From Bdellovibrionales bacterium RBG_16_40_8 (GTDB taxonomy: Bacteria > Bdellovibrionota > Bdellovibrionia > Bdellovibrionales > UBA1609), in NCBI GenBank assembly GCA_001769925.1, contig MEPT01000064.1:7463-19460 (forward strand): DNA of 11,998 bases. Direction: 5' to 3'. Made by a program: the position numbers and the translations under genes. How positions within the stretch are numbered: the stretch's first letter is position 1; every line of letters starts with the position of its first letter. Under the pieces are notes generated by a model. That model did no database searches. It was not told the DNA's origin and saw nothing but the letters and a program-made list of their open reading frames with translations. Shown one piece after another: positions 1 through 6,459 of the stretch.

Positions 1-75
1 TTTCGTAGTAGCCTTCAGGGCAGTTATACCGTAGCAAATTTAGGGTTTCGTTGTGTGAAAGATGAGGGATCATGA
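1..75 (+). CDS. C-terminal end of a SUMF1/formylglycine-generating-enzyme family protein (partial)
   Basis: Frame 1 is open from the first base and stops at the TGA at 73-75, giving 24 residues. They end in Asn-Leu-Gly-Phe-Arg-Cys-Val-Lys-Asp followed by four more residues. An Asn-x-Gly-Phe-Arg-Cys close is the usual end of the SUMF1/FGE-sulfatase fold (formylglycine-generating enzyme and its many paralogues). The gene starts outside the window, so its specific role cannot be told. The stop overlaps the ATG of the following SCO gene in an ATGA arrangement, which implies translational coupling and a shared transcript. Inference: SUMF1-like proteins next to SCO chaperones are seen in bacterial respiratory copper-enzyme loci, for example around copper nitrite reductase, so the missing upstream genes may be of that kind. 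The family call rests on a short tail. Confidence 0.62.
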   Translation, partial: FRSSLQGSYTVANLGFRCVKDEGS

Positions 76-653
76 CTAAGTTTATTAAAGTATTATTGAT
101 TGTTATTTTTGGTATGTGGGCAATTTGTGGTTATGCCAGCGAATTGCCGGGTAATTCTCTTTATCATCTTAGCGGAAAATGGATAAATCAAGATGCTAAA
201 GAAATTGAGCTAAAAGAGTTTAAAGAAAAGCCGGTCATAATGGCTATGGTTTACCTTACTTGTCATTACTCTTGTCCGACAATTATTTCGCAAGTTGAAA
301 CGTTATCTAAGAAGGTGAGTGATAAGATAAGAGATAATACGCAGATCGTGCTTGTGTCATTTGATCCTAGCCGAGATACTCCTGAAAAAATGAAGGCTTA
401 TGCTATAAAACGAAAATTAAACCCTAAACGCTGGGTATTTATTACTAACCCGAGTGAACAAAAAATTCGCGAATTAGCAGCTTCGCTAAATTTTAAATAT
501 CAAAAAATTGAAAACGATGATTTCTCGCACTCGTTTATGATTGTCCTGCTTGATGAATTAGGCGTTATTCGCGCTAGAGTAGACTCAACCTCTCAGGAGC
601 TTGATTCTTTTGCGAATACGCTTACTAAAATGACGTCAATTAAACTAAAATAG
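72..653 (+). CDS. SCO1/SenC family copper-binding protein (thioredoxin-like, exported)
   Basis: This is a 193-residue SCO/SenC/PrrC-type protein. Residues 1-23 form a signal sequence or N-terminal anchor (Lys-rich start, hydrophobic stretch, cleavage possible after Tyr-Ala-Ser). The copper ligands are all present: Cys64 and Cys68 in a Cys-His-Tyr-Ser-Cys-Pro motif and His153 in Phe-Ser-His-Ser. The thioredoxin-like segment Val-Ser-Phe-Asp-Pro, then Asp-Thr-Pro, lies at 95-104. Family members act in the periplasm, handing copper to the CuA site of cytochrome c oxidase or to other copper enzymes, or act as thiol reductants. The ATG at 72 is preceded by GAGG at 64-67 and overlaps the stop of the SUMF1-like gene, so the pair is probably co-translated. 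The exact client enzyme cannot be told from this window. Length is normal for the family. Confidence 0.9.
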   Translation: MTKFIKVLLIVIFGMWAICGYASELPGNSLYHLSGKWINQDAKEIELKEFKEKPVIMAMVYLTCHYSCPTIISQVETLSKKVSDKIRDNTQIVLVSFDPSRDTPEKMKAYAIKRKLNPKRWVFITNPSEQKIRELAASLNFKYQKIENDDFSHSFMIVLLDELGVIRARVDSTSQELDSFANTLTKMTSIKLK

Positions 654-666
654 TAGTGCAGCTAGT

Positions 667-1113
667 TTATTCAGCCTTTGCTTTGGCGGCGCTGCTAGCC
701 TTTTTAGAGGCTTTTTCTTCAGGCGACATTCCCCATGGCGAAGACTTAGGACCACTTTTTTTACCTTTGCCCTGACCCGGGCGTGCGCCCTTAGTAGGCT
801 TTTCAAGAATTGGCTGACGGGCTTCAACTTGAAAATCAGGTATGTAATGATGTTCTTCGATTTTAATAGCTTTATGAGGGGCATTTTCGCCTTCGGCTAG
901 GCTAACGACTAGAATACGAGAAAGTTTCTCTATATTTTGTGCAGCAACATCTAAGGCGTTGAAAAAAAATTTCAATTTGTCACCTTCAAGCTTAAATGTC
1001 GCACCAAGGTTTTGCTGGATCTCTTCTGGTGTTTTACCTTCAGCGGCAAGCGCTGTTTTTGCCTCAATTGCTTTAACTAATTTATGGGTCTGAAACTCTG
1101 TTATTGACTTCAT
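667..1113 (-). CDS. Unrecognised 148-residue protein with a lysine-rich disordered tail
   Basis: I do not recognise this protein. Residues 1-100 look folded and mostly helical, with an amphipathic stretch around 8-65 and a short strand-rich part near 83-95. Residues about 104-148 form a low-complexity tail rich in Lys, Gly, Pro, Ser and Ala, with many Lys and no hydrophobic core. There is no signal peptide and no membrane segment, so it is probably cytoplasmic. A Lys-rich tail of this kind would suit nucleic-acid or ribosome contact, but that is only an inference. The ATG is preceded by AGGTGG (complement of 1117-1122), and a good promoter lies at 1152-1180 on the same strand, giving a leader of about 30 bases. 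It converges on the SCO gene with a gap of only 13 bases and is likely transcribed alone. Confidence 0.75.
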   Translation of the reverse strand: MKSITEFQTHKLVKAIEAKTALAAEGKTPEEIQQNLGATFKLEGDKLKFFFNALDVAAQNIEKLSRILVVSLAEGENAPHKAIKIEEHHYIPDFQVEARQPILEKPTKGARPGQGKGKKSGPKSSPWGMSPEEKASKKASSAAKAKAE

Positions 1114-1151
1114 ATGCCACCTGTTCGCCTGCTAAAAATTATTGATTCAGC

Positions 1152-1180
1152 ATAATGAAGAAAATAGGCCTAATGGTCAA
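1152..1180 (-). promoter_or_regulatory. Sigma-70-like promoter for the Lys-tail protein
   Basis: Read on the minus strand, TTGACC (1175-1180, five of six consensus) and CATTAT (1152-1157, four of six) are separated by exactly 17 bases. They lie 39-67 bases upstream of the start codon of the 667-1113 gene. The same TTGACC hexamer and 17-base spacing recur in front of queD. Confidence 0.5.
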
Positions 1181-1265
1181 TAGTAATTTACCTGCTGCGA
1201 CAAAGGTAGATATTACAACTATCATCTTTTGAGGCTTTTTAGAAATCAGGATAAGCTTAAAATCT

Positions 1266-1892
1266 ATGGGATTAGACTTATCTTCAGTTCAGCAGGCCTA
1301 TAAGCGCTGGGCTAAATACTACAATTTCTATTTTGGATGGGCATTCCATCCTGGCAGGCAAACAGCCGTTGAACTTGTTGATGCAAAGCCAGGCACGCGA
1401 GTTTTAGAAGTAGGGGTGGGCACAGGTCTTTCATTAAATCTTTACCCGAAAGATATTCATATAGTTGGGATAGATATTTCTCCTGAAATGTTAAAACTAG
1501 CGCATGAACTTGTAGATGAAGAGAAACTTTCAAACGTCGAAGCACTTCATATAATGAACGTCGAAGATATGCAGTTACCTGATGATAGTTTTGACGCGGT
1601 AGTTGCTATGTATGTGGCAACCGTAGTGCCTGACCCTAAGAAATTCGTTAATGAAATGAAAAGAGTGTGTAAACCTAATGGCAAAATTATTATCTTAAAT
1701 CACTTTAACGATTCGAAAAAACTATTCGGCAAAGCAGCAAATTTGCTTACACCTTTTTCTAAATTTATTGGGTTTCGCCCTAATCTTAGCTTAGAAGAAT
1801 TTTTAGAAAAAACGGGTGTTATATTTAGCAATAAAATCTCAATCAATATGTTTAGCTTATGGACCATTCTAGTAATTAAAAATACTAAATAA
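1266..1892 (+). CDS. pmtA: Class I SAM-dependent methyltransferase, PmtA-like (phosphatidylethanolamine N-methyltransferase, Rhodobacter type)
   Basis: This 208-residue class I methyltransferase has the SAM-binding motif I Val-Leu-Glu-Val-Gly-Val-Gly-Thr-Gly at 46-54, the acidic end of strand 2 at Asp70 (Gly-Ile-Asp-Ile-Ser), a motif II region around 105-111 and a strand 5 at 140-146. The N-terminal Tyr-x3-Ala-x-Tyr-Tyr pattern with Tyr-Phe-Gly at 22-24, and the Leu-Asn-His-Phe at 144-147, resemble the UbiE-related PmtA group that methylates phosphatidylethanolamine towards phosphatidylcholine with SAM at the inner membrane. UbiE-like quinone methylation or another small-molecule methyltransferase remains possible, so the fold is certain and the substrate is not. 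There is no clear Shine-Dalgarno sequence near the ATG: the nearest AGG, at 1248-1250, is 15 bases away. The gene stands alone between a divergent and a convergent neighbour. Confidence 0.72.
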   Translation: MGLDLSSVQQAYKRWAKYYNFYFGWAFHPGRQTAVELVDAKPGTRVLEVGVGTGLSLNLYPKDIHIVGIDISPEMLKLAHELVDEEKLSNVEALHIMNVEDMQLPDDSFDAVVAMYVATVVPDPKKFVNEMKRVCKPNGKIIILNHFNDSKKLFGKAANLLTPFSKFIGFRPNLSLEEFLEKTGVIFSNKISINMFSLWTILVIKNTK

Positions 1893-1927
1893 TGAGTTTT
1901 AAAATCATATTTCAGGAGCCTGTTAGT

Positions 1928-2332
1928 CTAACGTTCGAGATATTGTGATAATAAATGATCAGTATCTACAAAACTGCCATCGCTAAATAGGCAGCGATCA
2001 AGTTTATAGGGCTTTTTATCAACATAAAATTCAATAATCTGCGGTGTGCCTTTTAGTTCGCGACAAAGTTTAAAGCCGGGCTTGCCGACTTGTGAAAAAA
2101 GTTCTGTAAATTTATATTTTTTAATTACATTTAGTGCCTTGCACTTTGGTTGATAGCAGCTCTTTGATAGTAATTTTGTCTTATTTTCATTGTAACAATA
2201 TTCAACCACCTCTTCTTTTACCTTGCCAAACTCTACTTGAGTAATTTTACCTGAAATACAACTAAGCTCTAATGCGTGCGCCATATTTGTAAAAAAAAAT
2301 GTGACAAAAAATTTACTTAATATAGCTAACAT
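1928..2332 (-). CDS. Small exported six-cysteine protein, partner gene of the C1 peptidase
   Basis: I do not recognise the family. The best start is the ATG at 2332: it follows AAGG/GGA with about six bases spacing and opens directly into a signal peptide (residues 1-20, hydrophobic, ending Ala-His-Ala). A longer frame begins at 2386 but would put 18 polar residues before the signal peptide. The mature part is about 114 residues with six cysteines (25, 46, 59, 64, 90, 114), an even number that suits three disulfides in the periplasm or outside the cell. The C-terminal half, Cys-Arg-Glu-Leu-x-Gly-x-Pro followed by Arg-Cys-Leu-Phe-x-Asp-Gly-Ser-Phe-Val-Asp, loosely resembles small Cys-rich DUF333-like domains. 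Its start lies inside the end of the upstream peptidase gene (20-base overlap), so the two are co-expressed. A role as partner, inhibitor or substrate is inference. Confidence 0.75.
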   Translation of the reverse strand: MLAILSKFFVTFFFTNMAHALELSCISGKITQVEFGKVKEEVVEYCYNENKTKLLSKSCYQPKCKALNVIKKYKFTELFSQVGKPGFKLCRELKGTPQIIEFYVDKKPYKLDRCLFSDGSFVDTDHLLSQYLER

Positions 2333-3617
2333 TAGATATCCCTTTCGCCAAAACTGATTTTGGCACCCAGATATTTCCTTCTTCACATTTTAATACACTA
2401 TCGTAGACATCACAGCCACGCCCCCATGAGTTGCGAATAAGATATTCGCATTGATCAGTAGCCAAATTGTACCTTCTGCCGACAACAACGCTTTCATGTA
2501 GTTTAGATTCTTTGTCGCTAAATATACTGTATAAAATTTCAGGGTTATACGCGGCAGCCACGATGTTAGATTTCTCTAGTTGCTCGTTAATTTTATCAAA
2601 CAAGGGCTTTCGGTCAGTTTCATATTTAGCCGATTCGGTTTTTATTTCAATATCGTTTAGTGGGATTCGTGGTTTGCAAGCTTTATCGCTTAGCATTTTT
2701 ACAAAATTTGCTTTTGTGGCTTTTTCAGAAATTTCTATATATTCAGCAACAGGTATGTTCGGAAACATTGAATTTACTGCTTTATAACAAAATCGTGAAG
2801 ATAAATGCGCAGATTTCTTCTTTGAATTATCAATTTCGATCAAAGTTGATAGTAGCGTAGAGTGTCCGTTATCTTCGCTTTTTAAATTTCTTTCTAAACA
2901 AGCACCACCTTTTTTCTTAGTTGCTTCAATGGCGCGATCGGCCCAGACGCCTTCAAAATCGTGTTCGCCCCTACCGGTCCAGCGTAACAAGTTGTCAGAC
3001 CAGCCATCGCGATAATTCATAGCGAGATCAGCAGCAGAAATCTTTTTGCCAAGCTTGTAGGTTAGAAGATCAGCAGCAGCAAAACCTCCACACCAACCTA
3101 TGCTATCTTGATCGCGAGTTGGGCCTAAAACATTGTTTCTTAGGTCGATCTTGGGGTGGCACTTATTTTTTTCAGAGATAGCAGAGGTAGCGCCTTGTTT
3201 TTTATACTTGCTGACGTATGCGTTGACGTCTTGTGAATTTAGCCCAAGTTTTTGTGCATATATTTTATAATTTTCTAGCGCAGAATTAACTTCAATATAC
3301 TGCGAGTTATGTTCAATAAACTTTTGTGTGAAACTTAGTTCAGCTTCGTAACCGGTGCGTCTCCAATTTTCGAAAGTATCAGGGCGCCAGCCTAAGTTCG
3401 CAATATTTAATTTGCAATCACTAATAATTTTTTTAATTTGATCGATGTCATTAGACATATCTACGATTTTTGAGTTCCTTTTAACATCAATTGCAAGTTC
3501 GGTAACTCGCACGTTTGCATCACTACAAGAAAAGCCCGCTGAATTACTGACTTTAGTCGAGGTTTGTGCTGACAGCGTATTAATAAAAATGCTTACAATA
3601 ATAACTACAAATTTCAT
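2313..3617 (-). CDS. Secreted papain-family (C1) cysteine peptidase
   Basis: This 434-residue protein has a signal peptide at 1-17 (hydrophobic, ending Leu-Ser-Ala). Residues 30-150 are a helical, charged region of unknown family that could serve as a propeptide. The peptidase domain starts near 155. All four papain-fold catalytic residues are visible: oxyanion-hole Gln170 (Arg-Asp-Gln-Asp), nucleophile Cys176 (Gly-Trp-Cys-Gly-Gly-Phe-Ala), His374 (Leu-His-Glu-Ser) and Asn396 (Arg-Asn-Ser-Trp-Gly). The residue after the nucleophile is Gly where papain has Trp. Ten cysteines in the mature chain point to disulfides and export. Around 200-370 lies an insertion longer than in classical papains. 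The ATG has no obvious Shine-Dalgarno sequence. The gene leads an operon with the small Cys-rich protein. It is probably a periplasmic or extracellular protease; the target is unknown. Confidence 0.87.
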   Translation of the reverse strand: MKFVVIIVSIFINTLSAQTSTKVSNSAGFSCSDANVRVTELAIDVKRNSKIVDMSNDIDQIKKIISDCKLNIANLGWRPDTFENWRRTGYEAELSFTQKFIEHNSQYIEVNSALENYKIYAQKLGLNSQDVNAYVSKYKKQGATSAISEKNKCHPKIDLRNNVLGPTRDQDSIGWCGGFAAADLLTYKLGKKISAADLAMNYRDGWSDNLLRWTGRGEHDFEGVWADRAIEATKKKGGACLERNLKSEDNGHSTLLSTLIEIDNSKKKSAHLSSRFCYKAVNSMFPNIPVAEYIEISEKATKANFVKMLSDKACKPRIPLNDIEIKTESAKYETDRKPLFDKINEQLEKSNIVAAAYNPEILYSIFSDKESKLHESVVVGRRYNLATDQCEYLIRNSWGRGCDVYDSVLKCEEGNIWVPKSVLAKGISNVSYIK

Positions 3618-3654
3618 CGCTGGTCTATTCGGTAAAACTGACTCAAATCTTTAC

Positions 3655-3680
3655 AGTTCTTTACTGTAGTTCTTTACTGT
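3655..3680. repeat. Tandem 13-base repeat upstream of the C1 peptidase gene
   Basis: Two exact head-to-tail copies of AGTTCTTTACTGT occupy 3655-3667 and 3668-3680. The first copy also sits in a small dyad, ACAGT (3653-3657) against ACTGT (3663-3667). The repeat lies 38-63 bases upstream of the peptidase start codon, where an operator or promoter element would be expected. Confidence 0.6.
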
Positions 3681-3705
3681 AGGTTTCTGGCCCAATCACT
3701 TGGCT

Positions 3706-3724
3706 TTAATCTTGTCAAGATTAA
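3706..3724. promoter_or_regulatory. 19-base perfect palindrome, possible operator
   Basis: TTAATCTTG (3706-3714) and CAAGATTAA (3716-3724) are exact reverse complements around a single T. The site is between the divergent peptidase and nrdJ genes. It contains TTGTCA on the plus strand and a perfect TTGACA on the minus strand, but neither is matched by a good -10 at 16-18 bases. A dimeric repressor or activator site is the simplest reading; no factor can be named. Confidence 0.45.
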
Positions 3725-3794
3725 GTTTACGCGATTTTTTAGGCCTGCGTCAGCTTAAAATAAATAATATTGGCGCGGTAAGAAATCAAAAAAA

Positions 3795-3820
3795 AATACT
3801 TGAAGTTAAAACGAAGTATT
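3795..3820 (+). repeat. Inverted repeat in the nrdJ leader (stem-loop 1)
   Basis: AATACTT (3795-3801) and AAGTATT (3814-3820) can pair as a 7-bp stem with a 12-base loop. It directly abuts the stronger hairpin that begins at 3821, so the two would stack in a transcript of the nrdJ leader. Confidence 0.45.
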
Positions 3821-3855
3821 GTTCTGCTTTCATCTGAAAGTAGAACTTATTTTTT
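3821..3855 (+). terminator. Terminator-like hairpin plus T-tract just before nrdJ (possible attenuator)
   Basis: GTTCTGCTTTC (3821-3831) pairs along its whole length with GAAAGTAGAAC (3836-3846), counting one G-U wobble, around the loop ATCT. TTATTTTTT follows at 3847-3855. This is the shape of an intrinsic terminator, yet it lies on the coding strand immediately upstream of the nrdJ ribosome binding site (AAAAGG, 3856-3861). Either it ends short leader transcripts as an attenuator, or transcription starts downstream or nearby and the structure has another role. Stem GC content is modest. Confidence 0.5.
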
Positions 3856-3868
3856 AAAAGGTTAATAC

Positions 3869-6442
3869 ATGGAAATTGAAACGCAGCAGCTAGAAGTAAC
3901 ACCAAGGTACAGCGCAAATAAAAAAACGATTGAAAAAAGGCATACTAAGTTTGTGGATTCCTTCTCCCAAGAGGTTTTCGAGCAGGCCTACAGGTATGCA
4001 AACGAAGCTGACATTAATGATAGACACCTTGCTATGGCTAAGGATTTGGCTTCAATAGAAGAGTTATCTGTGCGTGATTATTGGACTAATAAGTTTTTAG
4101 ATTTACTAGAAGATTTCAAATTTGTTCCTGGCGGTCGAATAACATCTAATGCAGGCACCGGTTTGAAGGGAACAACCTATATTAACTGTTTTGTAAGCGG
4201 ATTTCGTGGTGAAAGCCAAGATTCTATGGAGAGCATCTTAGATGAGCTAAGACGGCAAGCCCTTATTCTCAAATCTGAAGGCGGCTACGGGTTTTGTGCT
4301 GATGTACTGCGCCCAAGAGGGTCTTTTGTCGAAGGTATTGGTGGTGATTCTCCTGGAGCGGTAAAGCTACTTGAAATGTGGGATTCACAAAGTGCTGTAA
4401 TTACAGCGGGCAGTGGTCTTAAGAAAGAGACAAATCGCGGTAAAACTAAGATTAGAAAGGGTGCGCAAATGGTTACCCTTTCGGTTTTTCACCCTGACAT
4501 AGAAGAATTTATTACTGCAAAACAGACGCCAGGACGGCTTACAAAATTTAATATGTCTGTTTTAGTTAGCGATGACTTTATGGACGCTGTTATAAATAAA
4601 AAACCATGGAACTTAGAATTTCCTAACTATGAGATAGCAAAAGAAGAGTATAAAAAATATTGGGATGGCAACCTAAAAGCTTGGAAAGCGCAAGGACTGC
4701 CGGTTACGGTTAATAAGACATATGAAGATGCCAATGTTTTATGGGATCTAATCATGACTTCTACTTATAATCGTAATGAGCCCGGCATTTTATTTTACGA
4801 CACAATCAACCATTTAAATAATCTTTATTATACAGAACATATTAATGCCACTAACCCATGCGGCGAGCAGGTATTGCCAGTAGGTGGGTGCTGTCTTTTA
4901 GGCTCGATAAATTTAACACAGTTTGTAGACGCTGAAAAAAAAGACTGGAACTACGCAAAGCTTAAAGACACTATTTCTACGGCTGTTCGTTTTATGGATA
5001 ACGTTAATGACAAAACTAGAGTGCCACTACCTGAACAAGAAGAAAATCTAAAAGGTAAAAGAAGAATAGGCCTAGGAGTTTTAGGCTATGGCTCAGCCCT
5101 TATTATGATGAAAGTTCGTTACGGCTCTAAAGAGGCCTTAGAGCTTACTGAAAAACTCGGCGTATTTATGAAAAATGAGGCTTATATGGCGTCGGCTGAG
5201 CTTGCTAATGAGAAGGGAGCTTTTCTTAAATTTGATAAAGAAAAATATTTAAGTGGCCAATTTATTAAAGGCTTAAAGCCGCAAACTCTTGAAATGATTA
5301 ATAAGTATGGAATAAGAAATAGCCACTTACTTTCTATTCAGCCAACCGGTAATAGTTCAGTACTAGCTAACAATGTGTCTGGCGGCTTAGAGCCAATTTT
5401 TATGACTGAGTATATTAGAACCTCAATTCAGCCATATTCACCTGATGGGCTAGGTGTGCCTAAAGACATAAATTGGGAGTTAAAAGTATTTTCAGTAAGC
5501 GGAGGTGATACTGAGTGGGTTTGGGCTAAAGAGGGCGATGAAAATATTTTAGTTACAAAATTTAATGGCGAAGTTTGGAAGTTTGATAGCAATAGAGGAC
5601 TTTTAAAAGAATCGCGCGTTCGTGATTACTCTGTAAAATATCATGAAGAAATGAGTTCATGGGAGCCTAAAGCTGATTGGGCAGCGTCGACATTTGATTT
5701 AAAAATAGACGATCACGTTAAAACGATGGAGGTCTTCTCTCGGCATATTGATTCGGCAATGTCTAAAACAGTAAATATTCCAAACGATTATCCGTATGAA
5801 GATTTTAAACGTTTGTATTTAGACGTGTACAAAACCGGTACCATTAAAGGGTGTACGTCATACCGAGAAGGTACGATGACGGTAGTGCTTGCTAGTGACA
5901 GTACAGCTAAAGAAAAATCTTGTGGCGTCACGCGTACAAAGGCAACGCCGCGTCCTAGTAGTTTAGATTGTGATATTCATCATATTACTGCATCAGGTGA
6001 GCGGTGGGCGGTGCTAGTTGGTCTTATGGATAATGACCCATATGAAGTTTTCGCAATGAAACAAAGTCGGCTATTTCTGCCGGCTAAAGTTAAAGTGGGT
6101 AAACTCGTAAAAATAAAATCTGCGGTTTATAATCTTGAGACTGAAGATGGCTGGGTTTTAGGTGATATCGGCACACTTTTTGAGTCTAACGAGCAAGAAG
6201 CTCTTACACGCATGATTTCAACTGCACTTAGACATGGGGCAGATATTGAGTTTATTGTTTCGCAACTTGCAAAAAGTGAAGGCAAAATCACATCTTTTTC
6301 AAAAGCGATTGCTCGAACTCTTAAGAAGTATGTACCTGAAGGGTCTATTCTTAAAAAATGCGGCGATTGCCAGAGCGGTAACGTAAAATTACAAGAAGGG
6401 TGTTACGTTTGTCTCGACTGTGGCGGCAGTAAGTGCGAATAG
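3869..6442 (+). CDS. nrdJ: Class II adenosylcobalamin-dependent ribonucleotide reductase
   Basis: NrdJ reduces ribonucleotides to deoxyribonucleotides in the cytoplasm, with adenosylcobalamin as radical source and no oxygen requirement. The 857 residues carry the Asn-Pro-Cys-Gly-Glu-Gln motif (329-334) with thiyl-radical Cys331, Asn329 and Glu333. The reducing pair is Cys107 (Asn-Cys-Phe) and Cys342, the latter 11 residues after the radical Cys as in Thermotoga NrdJ. The Pro-Thr-Gly-Asn-Ser-Ser phosphate-binding segment is at 492-497. The C-terminal tail carries the redox and metal cysteines 831, 834, 845, 848, 851 and 856, ending Cys-Gly-Gly-Ser-Lys-Cys-Glu. There is no clear ATP-cone at the N-terminus. 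Residues about 545-590 (Glu-Gly-Asp-Glu then Asn-Arg-Gly-Leu) form an inserted module known in proteobacterial-type NrdJ. AAAAGG lies seven bases before the ATG. It is monocistronic, converging on tnaA 17 bases away, with a structured leader. Confidence 0.96.
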   Translation: MEIETQQLEVTPRYSANKKTIEKRHTKFVDSFSQEVFEQAYRYANEADINDRHLAMAKDLASIEELSVRDYWTNKFLDLLEDFKFVPGGRITSNAGTGLKGTTYINCFVSGFRGESQDSMESILDELRRQALILKSEGGYGFCADVLRPRGSFVEGIGGDSPGAVKLLEMWDSQSAVITAGSGLKKETNRGKTKIRKGAQMVTLSVFHPDIEEFITAKQTPGRLTKFNMSVLVSDDFMDAVINKKPWNLEFPNYEIAKEEYKKYWDGNLKAWKAQGLPVTVNKTYEDANVLWDLIMTSTYNRNEPGILFYDTINHLNNLYYTEHINATNPCGEQVLPVGGCCLLGSINLTQFVDAEKKDWNYAKLKDTISTAVRFMDNVNDKTRVPLPEQEENLKGKRRIGLGVLGYGSALIMMKVRYGSKEALELTEKLGVFMKNEAYMASAELANEKGAFLKFDKEKYLSGQFIKGLKPQTLEMINKYGIRNSHLLSIQPTGNSSVLANNVSGGLEPIFMTEYIRTSIQPYSPDGLGVPKDINWELKVFSVSGGDTEWVWAKEGDENILVTKFNGEVWKFDSNRGLLKESRVRDYSVKYHEEMSSWEPKADWAASTFDLKIDDHVKTMEVFSRHIDSAMSKTVNIPNDYPYEDFKRLYLDVYKTGTIKGCTSYREGTMTVVLASDSTAKEKSCGVTRTKATPRPSSLDCDIHHITASGERWAVLVGLMDNDPYEVFAMKQSRLFLPAKVKVGKLVKIKSAVYNLETEDGWVLGDIGTLFESNEQEALTRMISTALRHGADIEFIVSQLAKSEGKITSFSKAIARTLKKYVPEGSILKKCGDCQSGNVKLQEGCYVCLDCGGSKCE

Positions 6443-6459
6443 ACTTTTAAAGCGAATAG

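Noticed and set aside
1893..1927. Intrinsic terminator between the methyltransferase and Cys-rich genes.
   Set aside because: Only very short dyads (CAGGAGCCTG, GTTAGTCTAAC) without a proper stem-loop or T-tract.
2333..2386. Longer start (2386) for the Cys-rich protein.
   Set aside because: It would place 18 polar residues before an evident signal peptide, while the ATG at 2332 has a good Shine-Dalgarno sequence.
3618..3868. Tandem NrdR boxes upstream of the ribonucleotide reductase.
   Set aside because: No pair of sites resembling the NrdR consensus was found; the palindrome and hairpins present have different sequences.
6435..6459. Direct repeat GCGAATAG flanking the nrdJ/tnaA junction, as a possible insertion footprint.
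   Set aside because: Eight bases only, one copy is the end of the nrdJ coding sequence, and nothing mobile lies between them.
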